This document shows, one piece after another, positions 5,581 through 5,584 of a DNA stretch of 5,584 bases (its first letter is position 1; each line of letters begins with the position of its first letter). A program made the position numbers and the translations under genes. The DNA is from Caldifarciminota bacterium (GTDB taxonomy: Bacteria; WOR-3; Hydrothermia; UBA1063; CAJXJZ01). The notes under the pieces were generated by a model, which was not told the DNA's origin, did not search any database, and was given only the letters and a program-made list of their open reading frames with translations. The stretch covers positions 1 to 5,584 of the forward strand of contig JALTEL010000615.1 of assembly GCA_027073945.1 (NCBI GenBank), given 5' to 3'.

Positions 5581-5584
5581 TTAA

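Larger units (their letters stand above)
5447..5584 (+). mobile_element. insertion sequence end (IS21-like), partial
   Basis: From TGTT at 5447 the sequence turns A+T-rich and the helicase frame stops at once. Two copies of AATTGAGCGA (5462-5471 and 5488-5497) stand 26 bp apart, like the multiple terminal repeats of IS21-family elements, whose ends also begin with TG. About 110 bp of leader follows, then a good ribosome binding site at the window edge, as expected before a transposase gene such as istA just outside. No transposase sequence is visible, so the family is a guess. That this is the end of an inserted element is more secure. Confidence 0.5.

Overview
This is a bacterial accessory region. 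All recognisable genes lie on the minus strand and form one tightly packed operon read from right to left. No housekeeping neighbour fixes the taxon. Base composition changes along the window: 29 of 60 bases are G/C at 3841-3900 but only 14 of 60 at 1081-1140. This suggests that the operon was assembled from pieces of different origin. A planctomycete or other environmental bacterium is possible, but I cannot identify the host.

Layout in transcription order. At the right edge (5447-5584) is what looks like the end of an insertion sequence: repeated AATTGAGCGA boxes and a ribosome binding site leading out of the window. It abuts the last 92-93 codons of a large SNF2-type helicase (5445-5167), so the helicase is only a 3' remnant here. 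Next is a 683-residue protein (5140-3089) that joins an RNase H-like (DEDD-type) exonuclease domain, a DUF429 predicted nuclease domain and a nucleotide-kinase-like domain whose P-loop is destroyed. After one spacer base comes a short adenylosuccinate-synthetase homologue (3087-2038). Its catalytic Asp is replaced by Ser in GGQFGSEGKGK, as in the PurZ enzymes that make 2-aminoadenine (Z) nucleotides. It overlaps by 8 bases a dCTP-deaminase/dUTPase-fold protein (2045-1062) that lacks the usual catalytic residues and carries a transmembrane helix and a coiled coil. That gene shares one base with a deoxynucleoside-kinase-family gene (1062-478).

Downstream, 1-477 has no gene. It holds a large imperfect palindrome of about 240-260 bp, whose right arm includes the end of the kinase gene, and an A+T-rich stretch. 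A 13-bp direct repeat (2-14 and 486-498) flanks this whole block, so it may be an inserted element.

The most interesting reading is that the last three genes form a coupled deoxynucleotide module: a PurZ-like purine-modifying synthetase, a membrane-anchored and probably non-enzymatic nucleotide-binding protein, and a nucleoside kinase with altered base-recognition residues. It sits next to a nuclease fusion and the remains of a helicase of the type found in defence loci. This suggests a nucleotide-based conflict or defence system. That is inference: the enzyme classes are well supported, but the system's role is not shown by sequence alone.
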